Of a stretch of 5,057 nucleotides of DNA, positions 1 through 5,057 are shown in pieces. Source of the stretch: Actinomycetes bacterium. GTDB lineage: Bacteria; Actinomycetota; Acidimicrobiia; Acidimicrobiales; Palsa-688. The notes below the pieces were generated by a model. It made no database searches. It was given only the letters and a program-made list of their open reading frames with translations, and had not been told where the DNA came from. The stretch is taken from the NCBI GenBank assembly GCA_021827225.1, contig JAKAXG010000391.1, forward strand, positions 1-5,057. Direction: 5' to 3'. Made by a program: the position numbers and the translations under genes. Position 1 is the stretch's first letter; every line of letters starts with the position of its first letter.

Positions 1-25
1 GCGCACGCGGGGCGGCGGGCGGGGC

Positions 26-919
26 TCAGCCGACCGCGGCCCGGTCGCCGGTGGGCTGCTCCTCGTAGATGCTGAGCACGGTCTGGGAGGTGGTGAGCAG
101 GATGATGCCGGCGCAGGCCACCGCGGCGGCCGCCAGCTCCAGGGCGAACTGCGTCTCGGTCAGGCGGACCTGCTCGCCGAGCACCACGTCGCCGATGACC
201 ACCGCCACCAGCGGCTCGAGGACCCCGACGAAGGGCATGGAGTAGGCCAGCGGCCCGGCCTGGTAGGCGGACTGGGACACCACCAGGGCGGCGATGCCCA
301 CGGCGATCGCCGCGTACACCTGCCAGGTCACGAACGCCCGGCCCAGGTTGATGCTGAGCAGGTGGGTCACCGCCTTGGTCAGCACCGACAGGATCCCGAA
401 GGCCAGCCCGGCCGCCGAGCCGAGGAACATGGCCCGGGTGGGCCCCCGGCGGGCGCCGCCGACGACCACGGCGAGGGCGGCCACCGCCACCACCGGCACC
501 AGGGAGGCCACCCAGTCGGTGGTGGGCGGGTTCTGGATGCCCTTGCCCGGCTGGGCGGACAGCAGGAAGATCGTGACCCCGCTCACCACGGCCAGGATCC
601 CCGCCCACTCCCGGTACCCGGCCCGCCGGCAGCGGCGGAAGATCCCGAACGGGATGGCGAAGGCCAGCTCCAGCACCACGATGGGCTGGACCACCGCCAC
701 CGGCCCGAACGCCAGGGCCACCGCCTGCAGCCCGAACCCGGCGAGCATGGACAGCCCGCCCAGCAGCCACTTCGGGCGGTGCAGCAGGTCCAGCAGCAGC
801 CCCACGTGCAGGGACTTCTCGGCGGAGACGGTCTGGGTCGACTCCTGCTGCATCACGGCCGCGAACGCAAAGCTGACCGCCGCCAGAAGGGCGCACAGGA
901 TCGACGTTCCGTACCGCAT
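26..919 (-). CDS. DMT-superfamily (NIPA/EamA-like) membrane transporter
   Basis: The gene encodes a 297-residue polytopic inner-membrane protein. About nine hydrophobic helices can be read: roughly residues 4-22, 52-72, 73-94, 104-122, 137-154, 164-186, 198-216, 222-246 and 258-277. The N-terminus, with a 'VMQQES' stretch at 22-27 after helix 1 and 'GPVAVVQP' at 72-79 between helices 2 and 3, resembles actinobacterial DMT proteins related to the NIPA Mg2+ transporter group. A second 'GPLAYSMPFVGVLEPL' segment near 221-236 is the internal-duplication counterpart typical of the superfamily. The substrate cannot be read from sequence; Mg2+ or a small metabolite are both possible. The ATG at 919 is preceded by GAGG (926-929, minus strand) with a 6-nt spacer, and an in-frame stop lies 42 nt upstream, so the start is well supported. 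The gene is divergent from prfC. One oddity is a buried acidic residue, Glu84, in helix 3. The family call is firm; the substrate is unknown. Confidence 0.85.
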   Translation of the reverse strand: MRYGTSILCALLAAVSFAFAAVMQQESTQTVSAEKSLHVGLLLDLLHRPKWLLGGLSMLAGFGLQAVALAFGPVAVVQPIVVLELAFAIPFGIFRRCRRAGYREWAGILAVVSGVTIFLLSAQPGKGIQNPPTTDWVASLVPVVAVAALAVVVGGARRGPTRAMFLGSAAGLAFGILSVLTKAVTHLLSINLGRAFVTWQVYAAIAVGIAALVVSQSAYQAGPLAYSMPFVGVLEPLVAVVIGDVVLGEQVRLTETQFALELAAAAVACAGIILLTTSQTVLSIYEEQPTGDRAAVG

Positions 920-925
920 GGCCAG

Positions 926-929
926 CCTC
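926..929 (-). promoter_or_regulatory. Shine-Dalgarno of the DMT transporter gene
   Basis: Read on the minus strand, GAGG lies 6 nt before the ATG at 919 and fixes this start. It sits inside AGCCTGAGGCT (924-934), which can fold as AGCC/GGCU around a UGA loop and so partly hide the site. If transcription begins close to the start codon from the candidate -10 at 930-935, this site would not be in the mRNA; the two readings compete. Confidence 0.45.
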
Positions 930-935
930 AGGCTA
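930..935 (-). promoter_or_regulatory. Candidate -10 element (TAGCCT) for the DMT gene
   Basis: On the minus strand, TAGCCT fits the loose actinobacterial TANNNT -10 pattern and ends 10 nt before the ATG. No TTGACA-like -35 box is visible at normal spacing. Support comes mainly from symmetry: the preceding GCCGG plus TAG is repeated exactly in front of the divergent prfC gene. Short degenerate motif, so low confidence. Confidence 0.25.
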
Positions 936-1004
936 CCGGCCCACCCCGTGGTTTTCTCCTATCGGCTCGGGGCCTCCGGCGGCCAGATTCCGGCCTGCCG
1001 GTAG
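933..1004. repeat. Inverted GCCGGTAG boxes in the divergent promoter region
   Basis: CTACCGGC at 933-940 and its exact reverse complement GCCGGTAG at 997-1004 flank a 56-bp centre. Each box points toward its nearest gene, so both the transporter gene and prfC have GCCGGTAG followed by two bases and T a short way upstream of the start codon. They may be the shared upstream parts of two -10 elements or a pair of binding sites for one regulator. The boxes are seen directly; their role is inference. Confidence 0.5.
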
Positions 1005-1007
1005 AAT
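1002..1007 (+). promoter_or_regulatory. Candidate -10 element (TAGAAT) for prfC
   Basis: TAGAAT matches the TATAAT consensus at five of six positions and stands out as an AT-containing island in a GC-rich spacer. It ends 15 nt before the prfC ATG, which predicts a start of transcription near 1013-1015 and a very short leader. No convincing -35 hexamer lies 16-18 bp upstream (the sequence there is GC only). Only a weak GGGA (1009-1012) could serve as a ribosome binding site, so nearly leaderless translation is plausible. Confidence 0.45.
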
Positions 1008-1022
1008 CGGGAACTCCCCGCT

Positions 1023-2615
1023 ATGAGCACCGCCACCGCCTCAGTAGAACGCGCCTCCGAGCAGGCTTCCCGCCGCCGGACCTTCGCCATCATCAGCCAC
1101 CCCGACGCCGGCAAGACCACCCTCACCGAGAAGTTCCTGCTCTACGCCGGGGCCGTGCAGGAAGCAGGAGCGGTCAAAGCACGGGCCGGGCGGCGGCGGG
1201 CCACCTCTGACTGGATGGCCCTCGAGCAGGAGCGGGGCATCTCCATCAGCTCCACCGTCCTTCAATTCCCCTACCGGGACTGCACGGTCAACCTGCTCGA
1301 CACCCCCGGCCACCGGGACTTCTCCGAGGACACCTACCGGGTGCTGACGGCCGCCGACGCCGCCATCATGGTCCTCGACGTGGCCAAGGGCATCGAGCCG
1401 CAGACCCTCAAGCTGTTCGAGGTCTGCCACGCCCGCCAGCTTCCGGTCATCACCTTTTTGAACAAGTGCGACCGGCCCGGCCGCACCCCGCTCGAGCTGC
1501 TCGACGAGATCGAGGACCAGATCGGCCTGGTCCCCACCCCCGTCACCTGGCCGGTTGGCGATCCCGGGGTGTTCCACGGGGTGATCGACCGGCGCGACGG
1601 CGGCTTCGTCGGCTTCGAGCGGGCCGGGCGGGGCGGCTCGGCGGAGGCCCACGAATACCGGCTGTCCGGCGACGAGGCGGCGGCGCAGTTCGGGCCGGAC
1701 TGGGAGCGGGCGGTGGAGGAGGCCGCCCTGCTGGAGGAGATCGGGGCCACCCTCTCGCCCGAGACGTTCCTGGCCGGCATCTCGAGCCCCCTCTTCGTCG
1801 GCTCGGCGCTGACCAACTTCGGGGTCCGTCACCTGCTCGACGCCATCATCGACCTGGCCCCCGGGCCGTCGCCGGTGGAGGACGCCGAGGGCCGGATGCG
1901 GGCCCTCGACCAGCCGTTCTCCGGGTTCGTGTTCAAGATCCAGGCCAACATGAACCCCGCCCATCGCGACCACGTCGCCTTCGTGCGGGTGTGCTCGGGG
2001 CACTTCGAGCGGGGCATGGTCCTCACCCACGGCCCCAGCGGCAAGCCGTTCGCCACCAAGTACGCGGCGTCGGTGTTCGGCTCCGAACGCGACACCATCG
2101 ACGAGGCCTGGCCCGGCGACGTGATCGGCCTGGTCAACGCCAGCGGCCTGCGGGTCGGCGACAGCCTCTACGCCGGCACCCAGCCGGTCACCTACCCGCC
2201 CATCCCGGCGTTCCCGCCGGAGCTGATCGCCACCGCCCACCCCCGGGACCTGTCGCGCTCCAAGCAGTTCAAGCGGGGCCTGGCCCAGATGGAACAGGAG
2301 GGGGTGGTCCAGATCCTCCAGCGCGGCGACGACCCCACCCCGGTGCTGGCCGCCGTCGGCGTCATGCAGTTCGACGTGCTGGCGCATCGCATGGAGCACG
2401 AGTTCGGGGCGGCCATCTCGTTGTCGGGGCCGCACGAGCGGACCGTCCGGCGCACCGACGCGGTCACCGCCGACGCCCTGGCCGGCATCGGCGGGGTGGA
2501 GGTGCTGCACCGCAGCGACGGCGTCCTGCTGGCCGTGTTCCAGAGCCCCTACTGGCTGGCCCGGGTGCAGTCCGACCACCCGGACTGGACGCTGGAACAG
2601 ATCGTGACCACTTAG
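1023..2615 (+). CDS. prfC: Peptide chain release factor 3 (RF3)
   Basis: This is a 530-residue translational GTPase, almost the same length as the 529-residue E. coli RF3 and alignable with it throughout. RF3 binds the post-termination ribosome in the cytoplasm and uses GTP to eject RF1 or RF2. The P-loop SHPDAGKTT is at residues 25-33, switch I contains ERGISI at 70-75 (Ser74 where EF-Tu has Thr, as in E. coli RF3), DTPGH is at 93-97, NKCD at 147-150 and the G5 motif GSAL at 260-263. The second, beta-barrel domain begins near the RF3-typical FSGFVFKIQ at 299-307, and the C-terminal domain carries AVGVMQFD at 444-451. The ATG at 1023 places 16 residues before RRRTFAIISHPD, close to the E. coli spacing. 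No truncation, frameshift or missing catalytic residue is seen. RF3 is non-essential and patchily distributed in bacteria. A short gap to the next gene suggests co-transcription. Confidence 0.97.
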   Translation: MSTATASVERASEQASRRRTFAIISHPDAGKTTLTEKFLLYAGAVQEAGAVKARAGRRRATSDWMALEQERGISISSTVLQFPYRDCTVNLLDTPGHRDFSEDTYRVLTAADAAIMVLDVAKGIEPQTLKLFEVCHARQLPVITFLNKCDRPGRTPLELLDEIEDQIGLVPTPVTWPVGDPGVFHGVIDRRDGGFVGFERAGRGGSAEAHEYRLSGDEAAAQFGPDWERAVEEAALLEEIGATLSPETFLAGISSPLFVGSALTNFGVRHLLDAIIDLAPGPSPVEDAEGRMRALDQPFSGFVFKIQANMNPAHRDHVAFVRVCSGHFERGMVLTHGPSGKPFATKYAASVFGSERDTIDEAWPGDVIGLVNASGLRVGDSLYAGTQPVTYPPIPAFPPELIATAHPRDLSRSKQFKRGLAQMEQEGVVQILQRGDDPTPVLAAVGVMQFDVLAHRMEHEFGAAISLSGPHERTVRRTDAVTADALAGIGGVEVLHRSDGVLLAVFQSPYWLARVQSDHPDWTLEQIVTT

Positions 2616-2644
2616 AGCGCGCCCTTTCCTGCGAGACTGACGTC

Positions 2645-4252
2645 ATGGCGACCGTGACCCGGCCCGCTCCGGCAGGGCGGCGCTCGCCGGCCCACCGCGC
2701 CTCGGGTCGTGACTACTGGAGCCTCGCCCTGCGGGCCGTCCTCGTACTGGGCTGGGCCCTGCGCATCCGCCAGTACGCCTTCCGGCGGTCGCTGTGGGAC
2801 GACGAGGCGTCGATCGCCCTCAACATCACCCACCGGGGCTACCTGTCGCTCACCCACCCGCTGAACATCCTGCAGGGGGCGCCGTTCGGCTGGCTGTGGC
2901 TGGAACGGGCCTGCTACCAGGTGTTCGGCAACGGCGAGTACCAGCTGCGCCTGCCGGCGCTGGCCGGCGGCCTGCTGCTGGTGTGGTGGACCTTCTGCCT
3001 GGTCCGCCGGCACCTGAGCGGCCCGGCCGGGGTGGTGGCCCTCCTCCTGGTGGCCGTCTCGCCGTCGCTGGTGTACTTCGCCAGCGAGGTGAAGCCCTAC
3101 GGGGTGGACGCCGCCGCGGCGGTGGGGCTGCTGGTGGTCGCCTCGCGCGTCGACCGCTCCACCGTGCGGGGGGCCCTGCTGTTCGGCGCGGCGTCGGCCG
3201 TGGCCATCCTGTTCAGCTTCCCCAGCCTGTACGTCTCGGCGGCCGTGTACGCGGTGGCCGCCATCCAGGCGCTGCGGCGGCGGCACCTGCGGCTGCTGGG
3301 GGCGTGGGTCGCCGGCGGGGTGGCGTGCCTGGCGCTGTTCGGCCTGCAGTACCTGCGGGCCCTGGAGCCCACCGCCCACAGCGCGGCGATGAAGTCGTAC
3401 TGGGCGGCCGGTTATCCCCCCAGGCCGCTCACCGTCTCCGGGTTCGTGACCTGGCTGGCCCGTGACGGCTTCGCCGTGGGCCGCTACCCCGTCAACGCCA
3501 CCGTCCCGGTGCTGGCCCTGGTCGCCCTGGTGGCCGGGCTGGTCGCCCTGCGGCGCCGGGGGCGGGGCACCGGCACCGCCTGGCTGGCCGGGGTGGTGGC
3601 GCTAATCGTGGGGTTCGTGGTGGTCGGGGCGGTCCTCGCCGTGTACCCCATGCGGGACCGGATGGTGCTGTTCGCCCTGCCGCTGGTGATGGTCGGCGCC
3701 GCCGCCTCCATCGACGGCCTGCGCCGGCCGGCCCTGCGGGCCGTCGCCGCCGTGGCCGTGATCGCCGCCTGGGCCGGCATCCTGCCCCGGGCCGCCGTCG
3801 CGGTGGCCGCTCCGTACAACCACACCGAGTTCCGGGCCGCCCTCGTCTACGCCCACGACCACGAACGGCCCGGCGACCGGATCTGGGCCGACGTGTGGGC
3901 CAACTCGCTCTACGCCTACTACGGGCCGCTGCTGCACATCCCCATCCAGGCCCACTTCCAGCTGACCCCCTCGGCCTGCGCCCAGCCGCCGGATGGGCGG
4001 TCGGGGCCGTACGGCCTGTCGGGTCTCGTGCCCGGCACCCGGGTGTGGGTCATCTTCGCCACCCCACCCGACGTCGGCATCGACATCCCCCTCTACCTGC
4101 ACGCCTTCAGTCAGCTGGGCCGCCTCGACCTGTGGAAGCCGACCTCGGTGGGCGCCGGCGTGGCCAGCTTCACCGTCGCCGCCCACCCGCCGGCCCGGAT
4201 CACCTCGCCGATCGGCTGCCTGCGGCTGACCCCGCCGGCGGCGTTCGACTGA
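2645..4252 (+). CDS. GT-C-type membrane glycosyltransferase (GT39/PMT_2-like)
   Basis: The product is 535 residues with about ten transmembrane helices, among them 26-44, 105-121, 127-145, 175-198, 207-226, 283-303, 312-333, 339-352 and 359-379. The first extracytoplasmic loop holds WDDEAS at 51-56, the acidic motif expected for the catalytic region of GT-C enzymes such as ArnT and protein O-mannosyltransferases. LRLPALAGG at 101-109 and YFASEVKPYGVD at 144-155 are also typical of this group. Residues from about 391 to the end form a soluble, probably extracytoplasmic, domain. Such enzymes transfer a sugar from a polyprenyl-phosphate donor to a lipid, glycan or protein; neither donor nor acceptor can be told here. 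The ATG at 2645 was chosen because it follows prfC by 29 bp and gives a short basic N-terminus before helix 1; the GTG at codon 4 is an alternative. No strong Shine-Dalgarno is visible, so translation may be coupled to prfC. The frame is also open far upstream, but that part is prfC read out of frame. Confidence 0.85.
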   Translation: MATVTRPAPAGRRSPAHRASGRDYWSLALRAVLVLGWALRIRQYAFRRSLWDDEASIALNITHRGYLSLTHPLNILQGAPFGWLWLERACYQVFGNGEYQLRLPALAGGLLLVWWTFCLVRRHLSGPAGVVALLLVAVSPSLVYFASEVKPYGVDAAAAVGLLVVASRVDRSTVRGALLFGAASAVAILFSFPSLYVSAAVYAVAAIQALRRRHLRLLGAWVAGGVACLALFGLQYLRALEPTAHSAAMKSYWAAGYPPRPLTVSGFVTWLARDGFAVGRYPVNATVPVLALVALVAGLVALRRRGRGTGTAWLAGVVALIVGFVVVGAVLAVYPMRDRMVLFALPLVMVGAAASIDGLRRPALRAVAAVAVIAAWAGILPRAAVAVAAPYNHTEFRAALVYAHDHERPGDRIWADVWANSLYAYYGPLLHIPIQAHFQLTPSACAQPPDGRSGPYGLSGLVPGTRVWVIFATPPDVGIDIPLYLHAFSQLGRLDLWKPTSVGAGVASFTVAAHPPARITSPIGCLRLTPPAAFD

Positions 4253-4270
4253 CCGGCCGGCCGGCTGGTC
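4251..4270. terminator. Candidate terminator hairpin at the end of the glycosyltransferase gene
   Basis: Starting within the TGA stop codon, GACCGGCC (4251-4258) pairs with GGCTGGTC (4263-4270) through eight base pairs including one G-U, closing a GGCC tetraloop. The core CCGGCCGGCCGG is a perfect palindrome, so nearly the same hairpin forms in the convergent tetR-type transcript. No U-tract follows on either strand, so it is not a classical intrinsic terminator, but such tail-less hairpins are proposed in high-GC bacteria. Confidence 0.4.
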
Positions 4271-4302
4271 CTCGTCTGGGGGGCGGGCGGCTGGTCCTCG
4301 TC
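4262..4302. repeat. Exact 15-bp direct repeat in the convergent spacer
   Basis: CGGCTGGTCCTCGTC occurs at 4262-4276 and again at 4288-4302, 26 bp apart start to start; allowing one mismatch the match runs 18 bp. The pair lies between GCCGGCCGG (4256-4264) and its reverse complement CCGGCCGGC (4302-4310), so a long hairpin holding both copies is possible as an alternative to the shorter one. The unit looks like a partial local duplication. It fills most of the 73-bp gap between the two stop codons. Confidence 0.75.
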
Positions 4303-4325
4303 CGGCCGGCGACCCGCTCCGGCGG

Positions 4326-4940
4326 CTACCCGGGCGGCGGAGCCTCCCCCAGGGCCTCCACCAGCCGGCGCACCAGGGCCGCCCACCGGGCCGGGTCGGG
4401 GTCGGCCAGCCCGGCCGTCTTCAGGTTCAGGTAGCCGATACCCACGCTCATGCAGAACCGGGCCACCACGTCGGGGTCCCAGCCCTCGGCGACGTCACCG
4501 TCGGCCCGGGCCCGGTCCACGAGGCGGGCCAGCTCGTGTTCCATCGCCCCCAGCGCCGACGCCACCCGGTCCGCCACCTCCCCCTCGCGCCGGCCGGCGC
4601 TGAACATCTCCACCACCAGCTGCCTCTGCGTCGGCTGCGGGTCCGAGACCATCCGGCGGGCCATCAGCACCAGGCGGCTGACCGCGCTCAGCCCGGCCCT
4701 CCGGGCCGCCTCCATGTCGGCCACGGCCTGCCCCGACCCCCGCTCGATGGTCTGCAGCAGCAGCTCGGCCTTGTCCCGGAAGTTGGCGTAGATGGCCCCC
4801 GTGGTGAGGCCGGCCCGGCGGGCCACCAGGGCGACGGTGGTCCCCTCGTAGCCCCGCTCGCAGAACACCTCGGCGGCGGCGTCGAGCAGCCGGTCCCGGC
4901 TGGTGCCCCCACGCACCTCCGGCGGATCGGCTTCGGCCAC
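4326..4940 (-). CDS. TetR/AcrR-family transcriptional regulator
   Basis: This is a 204-residue protein, the usual TetR size. The N-terminal DNA-binding domain spans about 13-62: RLLDAAAEVFCERGYEGTT at 17-35 forms helix 1 and the lead into helix 2, VALVARRAG at 36-44 is the first HTH helix, and GAIYANF at 48-54 is the recognition helix, followed by DKAELL at 56-61. The rest (about 70-200) is the helical ligand-binding and dimer domain, which does not reveal the ligand. The start is a GTG at 4940; no ribosome binding site precedes it. A GTG at codon 9 has GGAGG directly against it, too close to work. The frame stays open to the right edge of the window, but no other start codon occurs there and the family's N-terminus is already complete. 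The gene is convergent with the glycosyltransferase, so a target more likely lies to the right, outside the window, or is its own promoter. Confidence 0.92.
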   Translation of the reverse strand: MAEADPPEVRGGTSRDRLLDAAAEVFCERGYEGTTVALVARRAGLTTGAIYANFRDKAELLLQTIERGSGQAVADMEAARRAGLSAVSRLVLMARRMVSDPQPTQRQLVVEMFSAGRREGEVADRVASALGAMEHELARLVDRARADGDVAEGWDPDVVARFCMSVGIGYLNLKTAGLADPDPARWAALVRRLVEALGEAPPPG

Positions 4941-4946
4941 GCCCGA

Positions 4947-4952
4947 AGTATG
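4947..4952 (-). promoter_or_regulatory. Candidate -10 (CATACT) of the TetR-type gene, possibly leaderless
   Basis: On the minus strand, CATACT differs from TATACT at one base and is the only AT-rich hexamer in a GC-only stretch. It ends 6 nt before the GTG at 4940, the distance expected when transcription starts at the first base of the start codon. The lack of any Shine-Dalgarno agrees with a leaderless mRNA. No -35 match is seen. Confidence 0.3.
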
Positions 4953-4963
4953 CCCCGCCCCCG

Positions 4964-4975
4964 CCCGCCGGCGGG
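4964..4975. promoter_or_regulatory. Palindrome CCCGCCGGCGGG upstream of the TetR-type gene
   Basis: This perfect 12-bp palindrome is centred about 29 bp upstream of the GTG start and would cover the -35 region of the candidate promoter. TetR-family proteins often repress themselves through palindromes placed this way, so it is a possible autoregulatory operator. Palindromes made only of G and C are common by chance at this base composition. The minus strand here is also G-run rich (4953-4969), so secondary structure is an alternative explanation. Confidence 0.25.
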
Positions 4976-5022
4976 GGACCGCCCGCCGCTTCCTCCCTGC
5001 TGGGCGTGCCGCAACGCGCCAC

Positions 5023-5051
5023 GATCTTGTCCCGGCTCGAGATCCTGTCCC
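5023..5051. repeat. Two direct copies of GATCYTGTCCC at the window edge
   Basis: GATCTTGTCCC (5023-5033) and GATCCTGTCCC (5041-5051) match at 10 of 11 positions, 18 bp apart start to start, with CTCGAG between them. They lie in the 117-bp gene-free end of the window, in a stretch visibly less GC-rich than the tetR-type promoter beside it. Paired short motifs of this kind are seen at insertion-sequence ends as transposase binding sites, and also as tandem operators. The sequence stops six bases after the second copy, so neither can be confirmed. Confidence 0.5.
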
Positions 5052-5057
5052 AAACTC

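Noticed and set aside
7..25. G-rich run after the transporter stop codon, considered as a G-quadruplex or terminator.
   Set aside because: Only three runs of three or more G, no inverted repeat, and the window ends there.
956..960. AGGAG on the minus strand, a good Shine-Dalgarno match, 36 nt before the transporter ATG.
   Set aside because: No in-frame ATG, GTG or TTG follows at usable spacing, so it does not define a longer start. The GAGG at 926-929 is better placed.
294..1210. Plus-strand open frames of 236 and 282 codons over the transporter gene.
   Set aside because: Compositionally biased shadows of the transporter gene; the minus-strand product has clear membrane helices and family motifs.
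1041..2579. A 512-codon open frame antisense to prfC.
   Set aside because: Low-complexity Gly/Val/Asp/His-rich translation that mirrors prfC codons; no recognisable motif and no start context.
1466..2644. The glycosyltransferase reading frame stays open far upstream, suggesting a 928-residue protein or a fusion.
   Set aside because: This part overlaps prfC in another frame, and its translation is Arg/Gly/Pro/Ala-rich with no domain character. It is an effect of high GC content; prfC itself is conserved along its whole length.
2638..2645. TGACGTCA palindrome touching the glycosyltransferase start codon, considered as an operator.
   Set aside because: An 8-bp palindrome is expected many times in 5 kb by chance, and there is no second copy or other support.
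1..5057. Search for CRISPR arrays, tRNA/rRNA genes, riboswitches, retron- or toxin-antitoxin-like pairs.
   Set aside because: No regularly spaced repeats, no cloverleaf or CCA-end pattern, and no small paired genes were seen; the four genes occupy almost all the sequence.

Overview
The window is very GC-rich (clearly above 65-70% G+C by eye) and its codons end almost entirely in G or C. Together with the protein types this suggests a high-GC actinobacterium, possibly of the Acidimicrobiia or an uncultured relative. That placement is inference; no rRNA or tRNA is present to test it. Four complete protein genes fill nearly all of the sequence.

Layout, left to right. (1) A minus-strand gene (26-919) encodes a nine-helix transporter of the drug/metabolite transporter superfamily, close in style to NIPA-like proteins. 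(2) A 103-bp divergent spacer follows. It carries mirrored GCCGGTAG boxes, each of which starts a TANNNT-type -10 candidate, one facing each gene. (3) A plus-strand gene (1023-2615) encodes peptide chain release factor 3, with all G-protein motifs intact. (4) After only 29 bp comes a plus-strand gene (2645-4252) for a polytopic GT-C-type glycosyltransferase of the GT39/PMT_2-like group. It is probably co-transcribed with prfC. (5) A 73-bp convergent spacer holds a strong hairpin at the glycosyltransferase stop codon and an exact 15-bp direct repeat. (6) A minus-strand gene (4326-4940) encodes a TetR-family regulator with a GTG start, preceded by a GC palindrome and a possible leaderless promoter. 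(7) The last 117 bp hold no gene. They end in two near-identical direct copies of GATCYTGTCCC, 18 bp apart, which could be the edge of a mobile element lying beyond the window.

The genes do not form a recognisable pathway. RF3 is a translation factor that recycles RF1/RF2 from the ribosome. The glycosyltransferase would act at the membrane on a lipid-linked sugar and an unknown acceptor. The DMT protein moves an unknown solute or Mg2+. The TetR protein has no obvious target here except possibly its own promoter. This looks like ordinary chromosomal sequence, and I see no previously undescribed system. The points worth a second look are the intergenic structures and the repeat at the right edge.
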